Part shown: positions 1 through 10,491 of the stretch, in pieces
Position numbering within the stretch: the first letter of the stretch is position 1
Layout: each line of letters opens with the position of its first letter
From: Penaeus vannamei
Taxonomy: Eukaryota; Arthropoda; Malacostraca; Decapoda; Penaeidae
Length of the DNA stretch: 17,991 nt
Assembly: GCF_042767895.1 (NCBI RefSeq)
Contig: NC_091559.1
Span: 2,047,847-2,065,837, forward strand
Direction of reading: 5' to 3'
Made by a program: the position numbers and the translations under genes
Notes under the pieces: model-generated
What the model was told of the DNA's origin: nothing
Seen by the model: only the letters and a program-made list of their open reading frames with translations
Database searches by the model: none

Positions 1-1552
1 AGGCAATGGGAAATGACGAATAAAACACCGCCTTACAATAATGTCTTTATTATTGTGTTTCCAACAAAAATTTAACATTGTTAATATAAAATATACAAAA
101 TAAGTAGACATTAATAACAATGGTAATTATGGAAGGAAGAAACTCTAAGTAAAGATATGTATCCTTGATATGGCAGCAAAACACACGTAAGACATCCCTA
201 ACGTCTATTATTTAATGACTAATAAAATTACAATACAAAAATGAATAATTATTGCTTGTGCTTTACTTGAATATTTTTAATGTTTTACCTCTAGGTGCAG
301 TTTTGAAAAAACTTTCCTGGAATTGCTATCTAGAAAACCACAAAAGGCATAATAATGAAACGACTCTTTCTCTATTCGACTGATCATGCTCTTATCAAAA
401 TATAAATTAGCCTAACGAAAATTTAATAATCACAAGAAAAAAAACTGCACAGCTATAATTAATTGGAATGTTTTGGAATGCCAACATTTACTAGAAAATT
501 CCAGACCGCGATAGTACAGAAAGGTACCGTGAGTTTTATTTTCCCTCTGATACACCTGTAATTCCTTCTAAGGGAGTGGGGGAGGTATTTTTACAATGTA
601 TGCATCTCTTAAAAATAATGATAATAAAAAAGAGAGAGAACGAATAACAATTTGGCTTTGGAGTAGTATGGCAAGCATTTATTGAACTCTCGTGTTTATT
701 AAAAATTAACATTGGATATAAAAAGCATAACTCTAGTAGGCGTCTACCTTATCAAATACAAAAAAAGGATGTGTAAGGCAAACTTTGTGCACAAAATATC
801 TCGAGGGGGAAATTTATACATACATTTTTCCTCTTACAAAACATTTCCACTAACCAACATGCTTGGCACTCGGGTCTAGCTATATGGCACCAAATTATTA
901 CAAAGAAAGACGGACGTGAAAAAAACCCCAAAGAAAATGGGAAATTCTTGTTCCAGGGTGAACAGAGATTATTCAATGTATAGATTGCATCTCCGGATAT
1001 GGTTATATTTAGCACACTGTAATAATAAAAAAAAAAAAAACAGAGAGAGAGAAAAAAAAACAAGTATGCATAAGGCGCTACAGACATATCTGTAAGTATG
1101 TATATTAAAAAATCTTGTGCCTCTTTAAATAAACTATTCATTACTTAAAAAAAATAATCTATATTAAGCTTCTTACAAAAAGGATATCAATGGAAAATGG
1201 AGATTATTATGATTTTTAATATACGGGAGGGATATACTTTTGTGAAGTGATATCAATATTGTGCTTATTGATATAATTTGCATAGTGAAACCCTTGGCAG
1301 GTCAGACATCAACTTTGTCATCCTGTTATGTATATACAAGAAAGAAAGATTATAAACTTAAATCCAAATTAATTTGTACAAAGACTCGACTGATTGAAGA
1401 AAGAAAGTATAGACGATAATGATAATTAAAAAAGCTATGCATTTGTCAGAAGAGGCATGTATCTATGGCTTGACCTCCCATTAGCCATAAAGAATTATTG
1501 AAATGTGACGTGTATTTATGAACCTCCGTGAAAGAGGGAAAAAAGTGAGAGT
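1..1552. other. AT-rich non-coding sequence
   Basis: The sequence is AT-rich with short poly-A and GAGA runs. Bases 1-312 have no visible partner, because their counterpart would lie beyond the window end. An open frame at 752-1141 (minus) recurs near 17237 (plus), but indels in homopolymers and a 4-bp insertion shift it between the two copies, and its composition is that of untranslated AT-rich DNA. No gene is supported. Confidence 0.6.
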
Positions 1553-1558
1553 GAAAGT

Positions 1559-3300
<1,742 letters not shown>

Positions 3301-3404
3301 AAAGGGATCTCGCTAAGTCTCACTAAGTCGCCGAGACAAAGATAGCTCTTCTCGTGGGCGGCAACTTGGCAGGAAGGATCGGCGGCGCCCGAGCGAGGCA
3401 GTAA
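3301..3404 (+). other. GC-rich unique boundary segment beside the minisatellite
   Basis: This ~100-bp GC-rich segment, including CGGCGGCGCCCGAGCGAGG, lies between AT-rich sequence and the first minisatellite module. It contains a small tandem (CTAAGTCTCA then CTAAGTCGC). The same segment appears at about 14704-14805 in the right arm. It could be a remnant of the unit in which the array arose. No coding role was found. Confidence 0.6.
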
Positions 3405-4420
3405 TACTTGGCGAACTCGTGTGTGTTGAATTATTGTTCTCTTCTCGAAAGGAGGAGGTTTCTCGAAGCGGGGTGGGTGGGGTGGGGGGTGGAGGGTGGA
3501 GGGTGAGAGATGGAGAGTGAGGGTGAGGTTGAGGGTGAGGTTGAGAGGTGGAGGGTGAGGGTTGGGGGGTGAGGGTGAGGGTGAGGGTGGGTGGGGGGTG
3601 GAGGGTGAGGGTGAGGGTGGAGGGTGAGGGTTGGGGTGTACTTGGCGAACTCGTGTGTGGTGAATTATTGTTCTCTTCTCGAAAGGAGGAGGTTTCTCGA
3701 AGCGGGGTGGGTGGGGTGGGGGGTGAGGGGTGGAGGGTGAGGGGTGGGGGGTGGAGGGTGAGGGTGGGTGGGGTGGAGGGTGAGGGTGGATGGTGGAGGG
3801 TGAGAGGTGGAGGGTGAGGGTTGGGGGGTACTTGGCGAACTCGTGTGTGTTGAATTATTGTTCTCTTCTCGAAAGGAGGAGGTTTCTCGAAGCGGGGTGG
3901 GTGGGGTGGGGGGGGTGAGGTTGAGAGGTGGAGGGTGAGGGTGGAGGGTGAGGGTGAGGTTGAGAGGTGGAGGGTGAGGGGTGGGGGTGGAGGGTGAGGG
4001 TTGGGGGTGGAGGGTGAGGGTAAGGGTGAGAGTTGGGGATGGAAGGATGAGGGTGAGAGTTGGGAATAAAGGGTGAGAGTGAGAGTTGGGGATGGGGGGT
4101 GAGAGGTGGAAGGAGAGGGTGAGAGTTGGGGATGGTGGGTGAAGGCTGGAGATGATGAGGGGATGACGCGGGTGGTGGTGGTTTGAAGAGGGGATAAAGA
4201 GGGAGATGAAGAGGAGATGGATGAATGGGAAGGACTCGGATGAAGTGAAGGGTGAGCGTTGGAGGGTGGGGGTGGGGAGTGGAGGAGGGTGGGAGGAGTG
4301 GGGGGGTGGATGGGGTGGAGGGTGGAGGGAGAGGGTGGGTGGGAGGAGTGGGGGTGGTGGAAGAGGGTGGGTGGAGGGTGGAGGGAGAGGGTGGGAGGAG
4401 TGGGGGGTGGACAAAGGGTG
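3405..4420 (+). repeat. Composite minisatellite, left copy (3 conserved modules plus G-rich spacers)
   Basis: A module of about 68 bp starts TACTTGGCGAACTCG and ends TTTCTCGAAGCGGGG. It occurs at 3405-3473, 3639-3706 and 3829-3896. Between and after the modules lie G-rich spacers built from GGGTGAGG, GGTTGAGG, GGAGGGTG and GGTGGG variants, decaying after about 4020 into GAGAGTTGGGGATGG-like units. Module starts are 234 and 190 bp apart, so the higher-order period is variable. The G-rich strand is plus. Confidence 0.92.
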
Positions 4421-4484
4421 GGAGGAGGAGGAGGAGGAGGAGGAGGAGGAGGAGGAGGAGGAGGAGGAGGAGGAGGAGGAGGAG
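4421..4484 (+). repeat. (GGA)n microsatellite
   Basis: About 21 uninterrupted GGA units close the minisatellite on its far side, followed by a short GAAGGAGAAGGG degenerate end. The counterpart in the right arm is 12321-12374. Several overlapping frames cross this run and are artefacts of the repeat. Confidence 0.97.
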
Positions 4485-4920
4485 AAGGAGAAGGGAGTGG
4501 AAAAAAAATCAGGTCTCACGTAATGCATTTTCTTGAATACTGAGGAACTTGGAGTGACATGGACAAGCTATCAATATTATTAACGTTTCATACTTCATTT
4601 TTTCTTATTTATTTCTTAGCGACAAACCCCCTTTTTCCCACAAGCGTGATATCAGGAATGCTAGTGAAGATCACCTTTTTGGGCAAATACAAACTTTTTA
4701 TTTATTTGTTACTCGTTAACGATATGCATAGAAAACGTGACTGATAATGATGAAAAATAAACCATTTTTTTTTTATCAGGTCATTTGTGGTTGATATGTG
4801 TAAAGTTATAAATGTGACTTTTTTTCCATTTCAAATAAACAAATATACTTATTTTCAAGCCGTTATACATGTTTCTTTAGTTCCAACTACGGTAATCGTA
4901 TATTTTTATATGAAAATTAC
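4485..4920. other. AT-rich non-coding sequence
   Basis: This is AT-rich sequence with T-runs and no convincing gene. It matches 11880-12320 in reverse complement. Short frames at 4559-4744 and 4787-5023 lack any recognised motif. Confidence 0.5.
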
Positions 4921-5176
4921 ACAAAAAAAGATAATGATATATAATAATGTTGATAAAAATAGTATGGAAGTAATAACGATTATAATGGCAAGAGTCATAA
5001 TGATGATAATATTGCTAATATAATAATAATGATAACAATAATAAGTAGTAATAGTAATAATAATAATGATGATAATACTGAGGAGCTTGATTAATGACAA
5101 TAAGAGTAATAATGATACTAATGAAAACAATAATAAACACAATAATAACAAAAGCAATAATGATGATGATAATAAC

Positions 5177-5216
<40 letters not shown>

Positions 5217-5260
5217 GTAATCACAACAATGATAATCATAATAATGAAAAAAAATCTTAC
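4921..5260 (+). repeat. AAT/GAT-rich cryptic repeat with (AAT)n core at 5177-5217
   Basis: The region is dominated by imperfect AAT, GAT and AAC triplets. A perfect (AAT)n core of about 41 bp lies at 5177-5217. The right-arm core (11568-11631) is about 64 bp, so this locus differs in length between arms. Poly-Asn, poly-Ile and poly-Met frames here are artefacts. Confidence 0.9.
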
Positions 5261-6319
5261 TCTACTATCAATTTGTTTCAACAGGAAAAAAAAACATTGG
5301 CATCACACAACCCTTTCCATTACTCTAGCCCGTCAGCTTATATCTTTTTTTTTTTTCAAGAGAGCATATCAGTGAAAATAAGCTTGTATTAAAATCATTC
5401 CTATGCGTTATGGACACTGGGTAAACATGAGCAGAAGCTATGGGAAGGTGTCTATACATTAATTAATATCGACGTTTTAGAGAAAAACAAAAACTTGAAA
5501 AAAATGCATATGCAAATTAATTTCTTTTACCATGCGTTTTGTTCCGGTTGTTCCAAATGGCTATGAGTAACCCAAATGAAGAAAAATATCTGTACATATA
5601 TATATGGAAAATGAGACTGAGTAAAAGGGATAGTGAAAAAAAAATCGAAGAGCTATTTTCGAAGTGAAAAAAAATATATATAATTGAAGAGGGATTTTCG
5701 AAGCCGTGTAAATGAGAAATACGAAGAAATTGCATATCAGAAATAAATAATCAGCAACACAATCACACAAAAAATAAGTTGTCTTCTTACTCTCGTAAAA
5801 ACTACTGACACGTTAAAATAAAAGCTTAAACTTACTTCATATTTGGCACAAGGAAATCAATTCAGCTTTTGGCCACTGATCATGTGTTTAAATTAAATTC
5901 ATATAGATTCTGCAATAAATGTAAAGCACACAAAAATATACAGCACTCTGTTGTCATCAGGAGTCCGTGAAAGACGATCTTTTCGTAATAAAAAGAGGAC
6001 GACTCTGCAAAATTATATAAAAAGTATAACATTCTGAGAAAAATGTATTCAAACACAATACATCAACTACAACTTACCTAAAACTAGGTAACAATCAGTG
6101 CTTGTAACAACATGATATGGTTTAATTCATAAGGTTGATATGGCCACTCTGATATTCTGTTTGGAGAAAGATATGCAATGTGATATCTCTTTGACATGGC
6201 ACAAAGTACACTAGCTTTGCATTCTTGCTTTCTTAAGTCGATCGGACATTGCATGCCAGGGTTTTCATTTTCATTTTCTCGCTCGTTATATCTATTATTG
6301 AAGATGTGTGAATTATAAA
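5261..6319. other. AT-rich non-coding sequence, clean version of the degraded contig end
   Basis: No gene was recognised. This stretch aligns to 10492-11520 in reverse complement. It has normal complexity here, whereas its partner is full of homopolymer substitutions, so this copy is the more reliable one. Confidence 0.6.
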
Positions 6320-7496
6320 TCATCATCATCTTACCATAAAATGGAAAAAATATATGTTGGGAGCTTATTTCCTTTCGTATTTGGTACTTATTAAAACTGG
6401 AATGAGCAGCTACGAGTGAAAGCTGCTGTTTCTGAGAGCTGGAAGAAAGAAGAGGATTTAACTGGGTGTGGATACTGACGAAAGCTGCAGCCGACAGAGG
6501 GACAACCACCTCTAGGAAACAATGCTTGTGGATTGCGTAAACAAACAGCTTTGTAATGCCGGGTAAGAACTGTGTTTTCTCTTTCCCTTCCAAGGAGGTG
6601 AAAGGACAAACTTTTCTTCCTTTCTTTTTCTTCTTCCACTTCTTGCTTATGCCCTCTTTCTCTCTGATCAATAGTCGCTTTTTTCCCAAATATTTACTCT
6701 ACCGAAAAGGAATGTGTCTCTCTTGTCACCTAGTCTACTCTACCTAAAAAAAATATCACACAGTCCCATGCAGGTGAAAACCGGTGTAAAATCTACAAAA
6801 GGGAATCAATCGATACACAAAACAAAATGGCATAACAACGTTACGTTAGCACTAGCTTAAATATCATTATAGGTATACCAGCAATAAGTTTCATTATGCT
6901 GTGCTTCGGTAGCAATAAAAAGCTTATTGTTTAGTATCGGTGCGACTCCTTTTCCTGTGGCGGACGAAGAAGGAGGTCGCACTGGAATATGTTTTACACA
7001 GATCCTACAATCCTACACATTTGTAGAGCAGACCTACTACTGTAGCTTTGAGCACAAGGAATGATATGGCAATATACTTTGTCGATTAACGGTTCCTGTT
7101 ATGGGCGCCTAATTTGCATAATCCTAAGATTAGAAAAAAAAGATCTTTGTGATATGTTGCCAATAATTGGAATCCAATAGAAAGTCTTAGGAATTTGAAG
7201 CAATAGCTATCTTTTATCAGGATTATAGCTATCTCTTTTTCCTTTCCTTTGTCCGAACCAGCATCAGAGACAAGATCCTTCCGTTCAGATTTACCCCAAA
7301 GAAAAAGACGAAAGAAGCACCAAGGAATGGCTTGCTGGGGAGGGACGCGTCGACACGGCCGGCCGGCTGCTTCCCTCGTTCTCCTTCCGAAGATAAATAT
7401 CACATGTATATTTCCTTGGTCGTCACTCATCACATGAAGGGATAAATAGAAAAGTGGTCAAGTGAGCCCTGGACACAAGAGCTACGCGTTACTACT
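6320..7496 (-). other. 3' UTR / downstream flank of the zinc-finger gene
   Basis: This is unique sequence between the stop codon and the left arm's homology limit. No AATAAA was found on the minus strand close to the stop, so the 3' end of the transcript is not placed. An open frame on the minus strand at 6084-6689 has no real ATG start, is lysine-rich from A/T runs, and crosses the arm boundary, so it is not called. Otherwise nothing was recognised here. Confidence 0.5.
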
Positions 7497-7506
7497 TCAC
7501 ACGGTC

Positions 7507-7537
<31 letters not shown>

Positions 7538-7699
7538 CCTTGGCGCGGGTGTTCATCTGACTGCGCTTCGACAACTGCGCCGCCGTGATGTTGTTGTTGT
7601 CCAGCTTCTCTCGCCCTTCCTCGGCGTCGAAGCTGTCCGATAACTTCTCGTTGGCTTCTAGACTGATCTCGCTATCTGGAGTGTGTGAACGACTTTTGC
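7497..7699 (-). CDS. Terminal exon e with poly-alanine C-terminus
   Basis: The exon is 203 nt including the TGA stop at 7499-7497. The acceptor is TTTCCCCAG (AG at 7701-7700), with a long pyrimidine tract upstream. The first two bases complete a glycine codon. The peptide starts KSRSHTPDSEISLEANEKL, followed by an acidic/polar stretch, then NNITAAQLSKRSQMNTRAK, ten alanines and a final VTV. The Ala run is encoded by nine GCC and one GCT, which appears as a CGG-type triplet repeat on the plus strand. Because the chain ends cleanly here and introns upstream keep phase, this is very probably the true C-terminus. Confidence 0.85.
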
Positions 7700-9991
7700 C
7701 TGGGGAAAGAGAGACGGGGGACTATTAAATCTCTTCTCCTTTCTCGAAAAGGGAGTCGGGTGCTACAATGGTCTCACTCGCTCTTCATTAACCCATGAAA
7801 TACCGTCAGAATCAACTCTTAAGGAATGAATTCACTACCCTATTTCCATCGTTATTCCTTCACATTTCTTAAACAGAGTAAGGCAAGAATGCTAAGAACT
7901 TCACCTCCAGGCCTTTGCTGGTCCAGGAGGGAGGGTAGACACCGTGCCAAGAAAAGAATCAAATCTACGAACTCTACATTCCTCCTCAGTGACCGTTTCT
8001 AGAAAAAAGGGGACGAACTCTCTCCTAGAACGTTCTCACAGACTCACAAAATCACACCAAACCAAAAAAAACAACAAAACAAAACATAAAAAACTATCCC
8101 TATAATACAAAATGAAAATGGTAAACAGATGCAAGAACTATGTAAACAAAACAACACCAAAAAGCCGCGAATGTCCGCCTCGTTACCTTGCGCGTGGTGA
8201 GCCTCCTCCTCCTTGACGACGCCGGCCTCGGAGACGACCACGTCGGCGCCCTCGTCGTGGCCCTCGACCTCCGCGCCCGCCTTGCCCGTGAGGCCGTTCG
8301 AGCCCGCGATCACGGCCGCGATGTCGCAGTGCTTGGCGCCCTTCTTGCCCAGGGCCACGATGGCATTGGCAGCTCTGGAAGGTGGCGTGGTTAGGATCGG
8401 GCTAGGAAGAGACATTGCGGCGTGTAAAAATGTGATGCGCTTGCTCGTGCGTGGGGGAATTGCGTTAGGGCGAGCTGTCTGAATGCTACGTATACTAAGT
8501 ACTAGAATACTGTGCATATATACAGAACTTCACGCTCATCGGGCATTAGAATCATATCAAACTAGTGGATCCTATGCATATTTCACAGTATATCATAAAT
8601 CACGTGTATATCATCCAACAGAATCCCATAAATGTCAAGACATCGCTGACAACGTGCATGACAGGCGACTTATTACCTGTAGGACTTGTTCACTTCCTTC
8701 TGCATGTCCACGTCGTACTTGTGGTACTTCTCGTACATGCTGATGATGAGGTCCCGCTCCTCCTCCGAGTACTCCTCGAGCGACGGGTGGAAGCGCTTGG
8801 CGTGCTTCACATACGTGTTCTTTCTCGGGCCGTCGTAGGACTTGAAGGTGGTGAAGCACAGCATGCAGATGCTCATGTTGGTCCGGGTGTCGTAGTCGAC
8901 CAGGAGCTGCCTCCGCCATTCTTCCTGGAAGCCACAAAGAGAGAGAAAAGATGAAGTCCCACACTGACTGCGTCTAAGAATAAAAGATCGGAAAAAGTGA
9001 TTTCATTTTGTTCAACAAGAAGTGAAAGGGATAAATTCACTGCGGTTTATTCGAGAAAAGGTACAATTTCTCTTCGTCTAACGAATTTGAGATCTAATAC
9101 TTCGTGTTGCATTCTCTGGCGAACATCTCTGCGTCTTCGTCTCTACATCGTCTAATCTGAACGACTTTGAGGCGAATGGACGCTCTGACTGGACGCGGCC
9201 GCCTACCTTGAAGGTTCTCATATTGATGGTCACTCTTTGCGCGCTCGTCGTGTTGGCCTCCCCGCCGCTGCCTCCGTCGGCCACCTGGCGCAGGATGCTG
9301 TGGAAGTACGGCGTCACCTTCTCCTCGCCCGCGTCCGACGGCGGCGTGACCGACGGCGCCGACGACGACCCGTTGATGGCGCTGGAGGGAGCGGTTGGCG
9401 TGCCGCACGCGGACGAGGACGAGTTGGGTTCGTCCGCGGCGCCGCAGGTGAGCTGAGATGATGGAGGGATGCTGTTAGCGGGCGTGGGCGTGGGCGTTCT
9501 CGCCTGCGGATGGGGCATGACGCTGAGGTCGCTGGGCGTCTCGGGGGCGCTCTGCGTGTCGCTCTCGTCGCTGTTCACGGCCGGGTCCTCCAGGGCGCCG
9601 GCGTCGCTGCGAGGGGGGGGGGGAGGGAGGGTTAGTGGAGGGTTGTACCTGTGATCGTTCAGCAAGACACTTAAACCAGACTCCTAAGAGGTTAGCAACG
9701 ATACTCCGCCTGACGACGAGCAGGCCACTTACCTCGGGACGTCGAATTTCTCGGCCTTGACTGGCGATGGCTTCGTGGCGAGGGTCTCGATTTCTTGCAC
9801 GTCGTCGGCTTGCTCTTGCTGCTCGTCCTGCTGCTGCGGCGGTTGCAAGCACGTGGGCACGTGTTCTGCATGAGGTATGACTTCTGTGGAATGCGGGTTC
9901 TGCGCGGGCACGGCTGCGTGCGGCGGGGGGTGGGCGCCGCCGCCGCCGCCGCCGGGGGGAACGGTGAGGTTGAGGAGGGGGATGTGGAAGG
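7497..9991 (-). CDS. Uncharacterised zinc-finger-like protein, 3' part of a five-exon gene (5' end lost in gap)
   Basis: Joining 9991-9733, 9606-9207, 8924-8677, 8374-8187 and 7699-7497 gives one open frame of 431 codons plus TGA. All introns are GT-AG, split codons join in phase, and most acceptors have pyrimidine tracts. Numbering from the first full codon after the gap, residues 1-86 are Gly/Pro/Gln-rich, 87-219 are Ser/Thr/Pro/Ala-rich and acidic (probably disordered), and 220-302 hold the folded part with C239, C242, H260 and H265 (CX2CX17HX4H). Residues 303-365 begin with an Ala/Gly-rich stretch and turn acidic, and 366-431 end in ten alanines and AVTV. The zinc-finger spacing resembles BED or SPIN-DOC-like fingers, so DNA or chromatin binding in the nucleus is an inference. 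I do not recognise the protein and give no symbol. The start codon and promoter are not visible. Confidence 0.85.
8187..8374 (-). CDS. Exon d: Ala/Gly-rich segment turning acidic
   Basis: The exon is 188 nt, from acceptor CCTTCCAG (AG at 8376-8375) to donor GTAACG starting at 8186. Its first base completes AG|A (arginine); its last base G begins a glycine codon finished in the next exon. The peptide starts RAANAIVALGKKGAKHCDI, continues AAVIAGSNGLTGKAG, becomes acidic (EVEGHDEGAD), and ends KEEEAHHAQG. No named domain was recognised. Codon third positions are strongly GC, as in the other exons and unlike the flanking introns, which supports coding. Confidence 0.85.
8677..8924 (-). CDS. Exon c: zinc-finger-like domain (CX2CX17HX4H)
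   Basis: The exon is 248 nt, between acceptor TTCCAG (AG at 8926-8925) and donor GTAATAAG starting at 8676. It starts in phase 0 with EEWRRQLLVDYD and contains SICMLCFTTFK followed by KHAKRFHP, giving C239, C242, H260 and H265 in the partial protein. A charged helix-prone tail follows (LEEYSEEERDLIISMYEKYHK, in part). A Trp and hydrophobic residues ahead of the Cys pair, and a Cys-pair to His spacing longer than in classical C2H2 fingers, fit BED or SPIN-DOC-like fingers. Family membership is inferred from motif spacing only. This is the best-conserved-looking and least repetitive exon, so it is the best probe for homology searches. Confidence 0.88.
9207..9606 (-). CDS. Exon b: Ser/Thr/Pro-rich, probably disordered segment
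   Basis: The exon is 400 nt long, between an acceptor CAG at 9609-9607 and a GTAGG donor at 9206-9202. It enters with one base completing AG|C (serine) and leaves at a codon boundary after lysine. It starts SDAGALEDPAVNSDESD, continues through alternating Ser, Pro, Thr and Ala (including TPTPTP and two Ser-rich runs), and ends in a less biased stretch, PYFHSILRQVADGG then RVTINMRTFK. The low complexity suggests an unstructured linker upstream of the zinc finger. The polypyrimidine tract of its acceptor is a run of 11 C on the coding strand (G at 9613-9623). Confidence 0.85.
9733..9991 (-). CDS. Exon a (partial): Gly/Pro/Gln-rich segment
   Basis: The frame is open from the gap edge to a consensus donor, GTAAGT at 9732-9727. 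It encodes a segment beginning FHIPLLNL, then a run of six glycines, a Pro/His-rich patch, a Gln/Glu/Asp-rich stretch (QPPQQQDEQQEQADD) and a Lys-containing end (PVKAEKFDVP). The last two bases, AG, complete a serine codon with the first base of the next exon. The true 5' boundary is uncertain: the visible 5' part is pyrimidine-rich on the coding strand, and an AG acceptor just before 9913 could make the FHIPLL/poly-Gly part intronic. The (GGC)n run is GC-rich and lies close to the gap. Confidence 0.72.
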
Positions 9992-10491
9992 NNNNNNNNN
10001 NNNNNNNNNNNNNNNNNNNNNNNNNNNNNNNNNNNNNNNNNNNNNNNNNNNNNNNNNNNNNNNNNNNNNNNNNNNNNNNNNNNNNNNNNNNNNNNNNNNN
10101 NNNNNNNNNNNNNNNNNNNNNNNNNNNNNNNNNNNNNNNNNNNNNNNNNNNNNNNNNNNNNNNNNNNNNNNNNNNNNNNNNNNNNNNNNNNNNNNNNNNN
10201 NNNNNNNNNNNNNNNNNNNNNNNNNNNNNNNNNNNNNNNNNNNNNNNNNNNNNNNNNNNNNNNNNNNNNNNNNNNNNNNNNNNNNNNNNNNNNNNNNNNN
10301 NNNNNNNNNNNNNNNNNNNNNNNNNNNNNNNNNNNNNNNNNNNNNNNNNNNNNNNNNNNNNNNNNNNNNNNNNNNNNNNNNNNNNNNNNNNNNNNNNNNN
10401 NNNNNNNNNNNNNNNNNNNNNNNNNNNNNNNNNNNNNNNNNNNNNNNNNNNNNNNNNNNNNNNNNNNNNNNNNNNNNNNNNNNNNNNNNNN
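9992..10491. other. Assembly gap of exactly 500 N
   Basis: There are 500 consecutive unknown bases. The round number implies a placeholder inserted by a scaffolder, so the true distance is unknown. The gap interrupts the zinc-finger gene on its 5' side and separates it from the right arm. The sequence on its left edge is very GC-rich. Confidence 0.99.

Noticed and set aside
752..1141. 129-codon frame on the minus strand and its partner at 17237-17560
   Set aside because: Indels between arms shift parts of the frame, the composition follows A/T runs, and no motif or splice structure is seen.
3405..3896. Possible CRISPR array (repeated ~68-bp modules with variable spacers)
   Set aside because: The module is too long, the spacers are related G-rich low-complexity sequence and not unique, and the genome is eukaryotic.
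3405..4420. Possible telomeric or subtelomeric repeat because of GGGTGAGG/GGTTGAGG units
   Set aside because: The units do not match TTAGG or TTAGGG, lie internally, and are interspersed with the conserved module.
6084..6689. 201-codon frame on the minus strand downstream of the zinc-finger gene
   Set aside because: It has no ATG start, is Lys-rich from T/A runs, crosses the arm boundary and is not open in the other arm. It is better read as 3' UTR or flank.
8188..8482. Plus-strand frames opposite the GC-rich exons (also at 9208-9654 and 8565-8954)
   Set aside because: They are antisense shadows of GC-rich coding exons on the minus strand, which have matching splice sites and phases.
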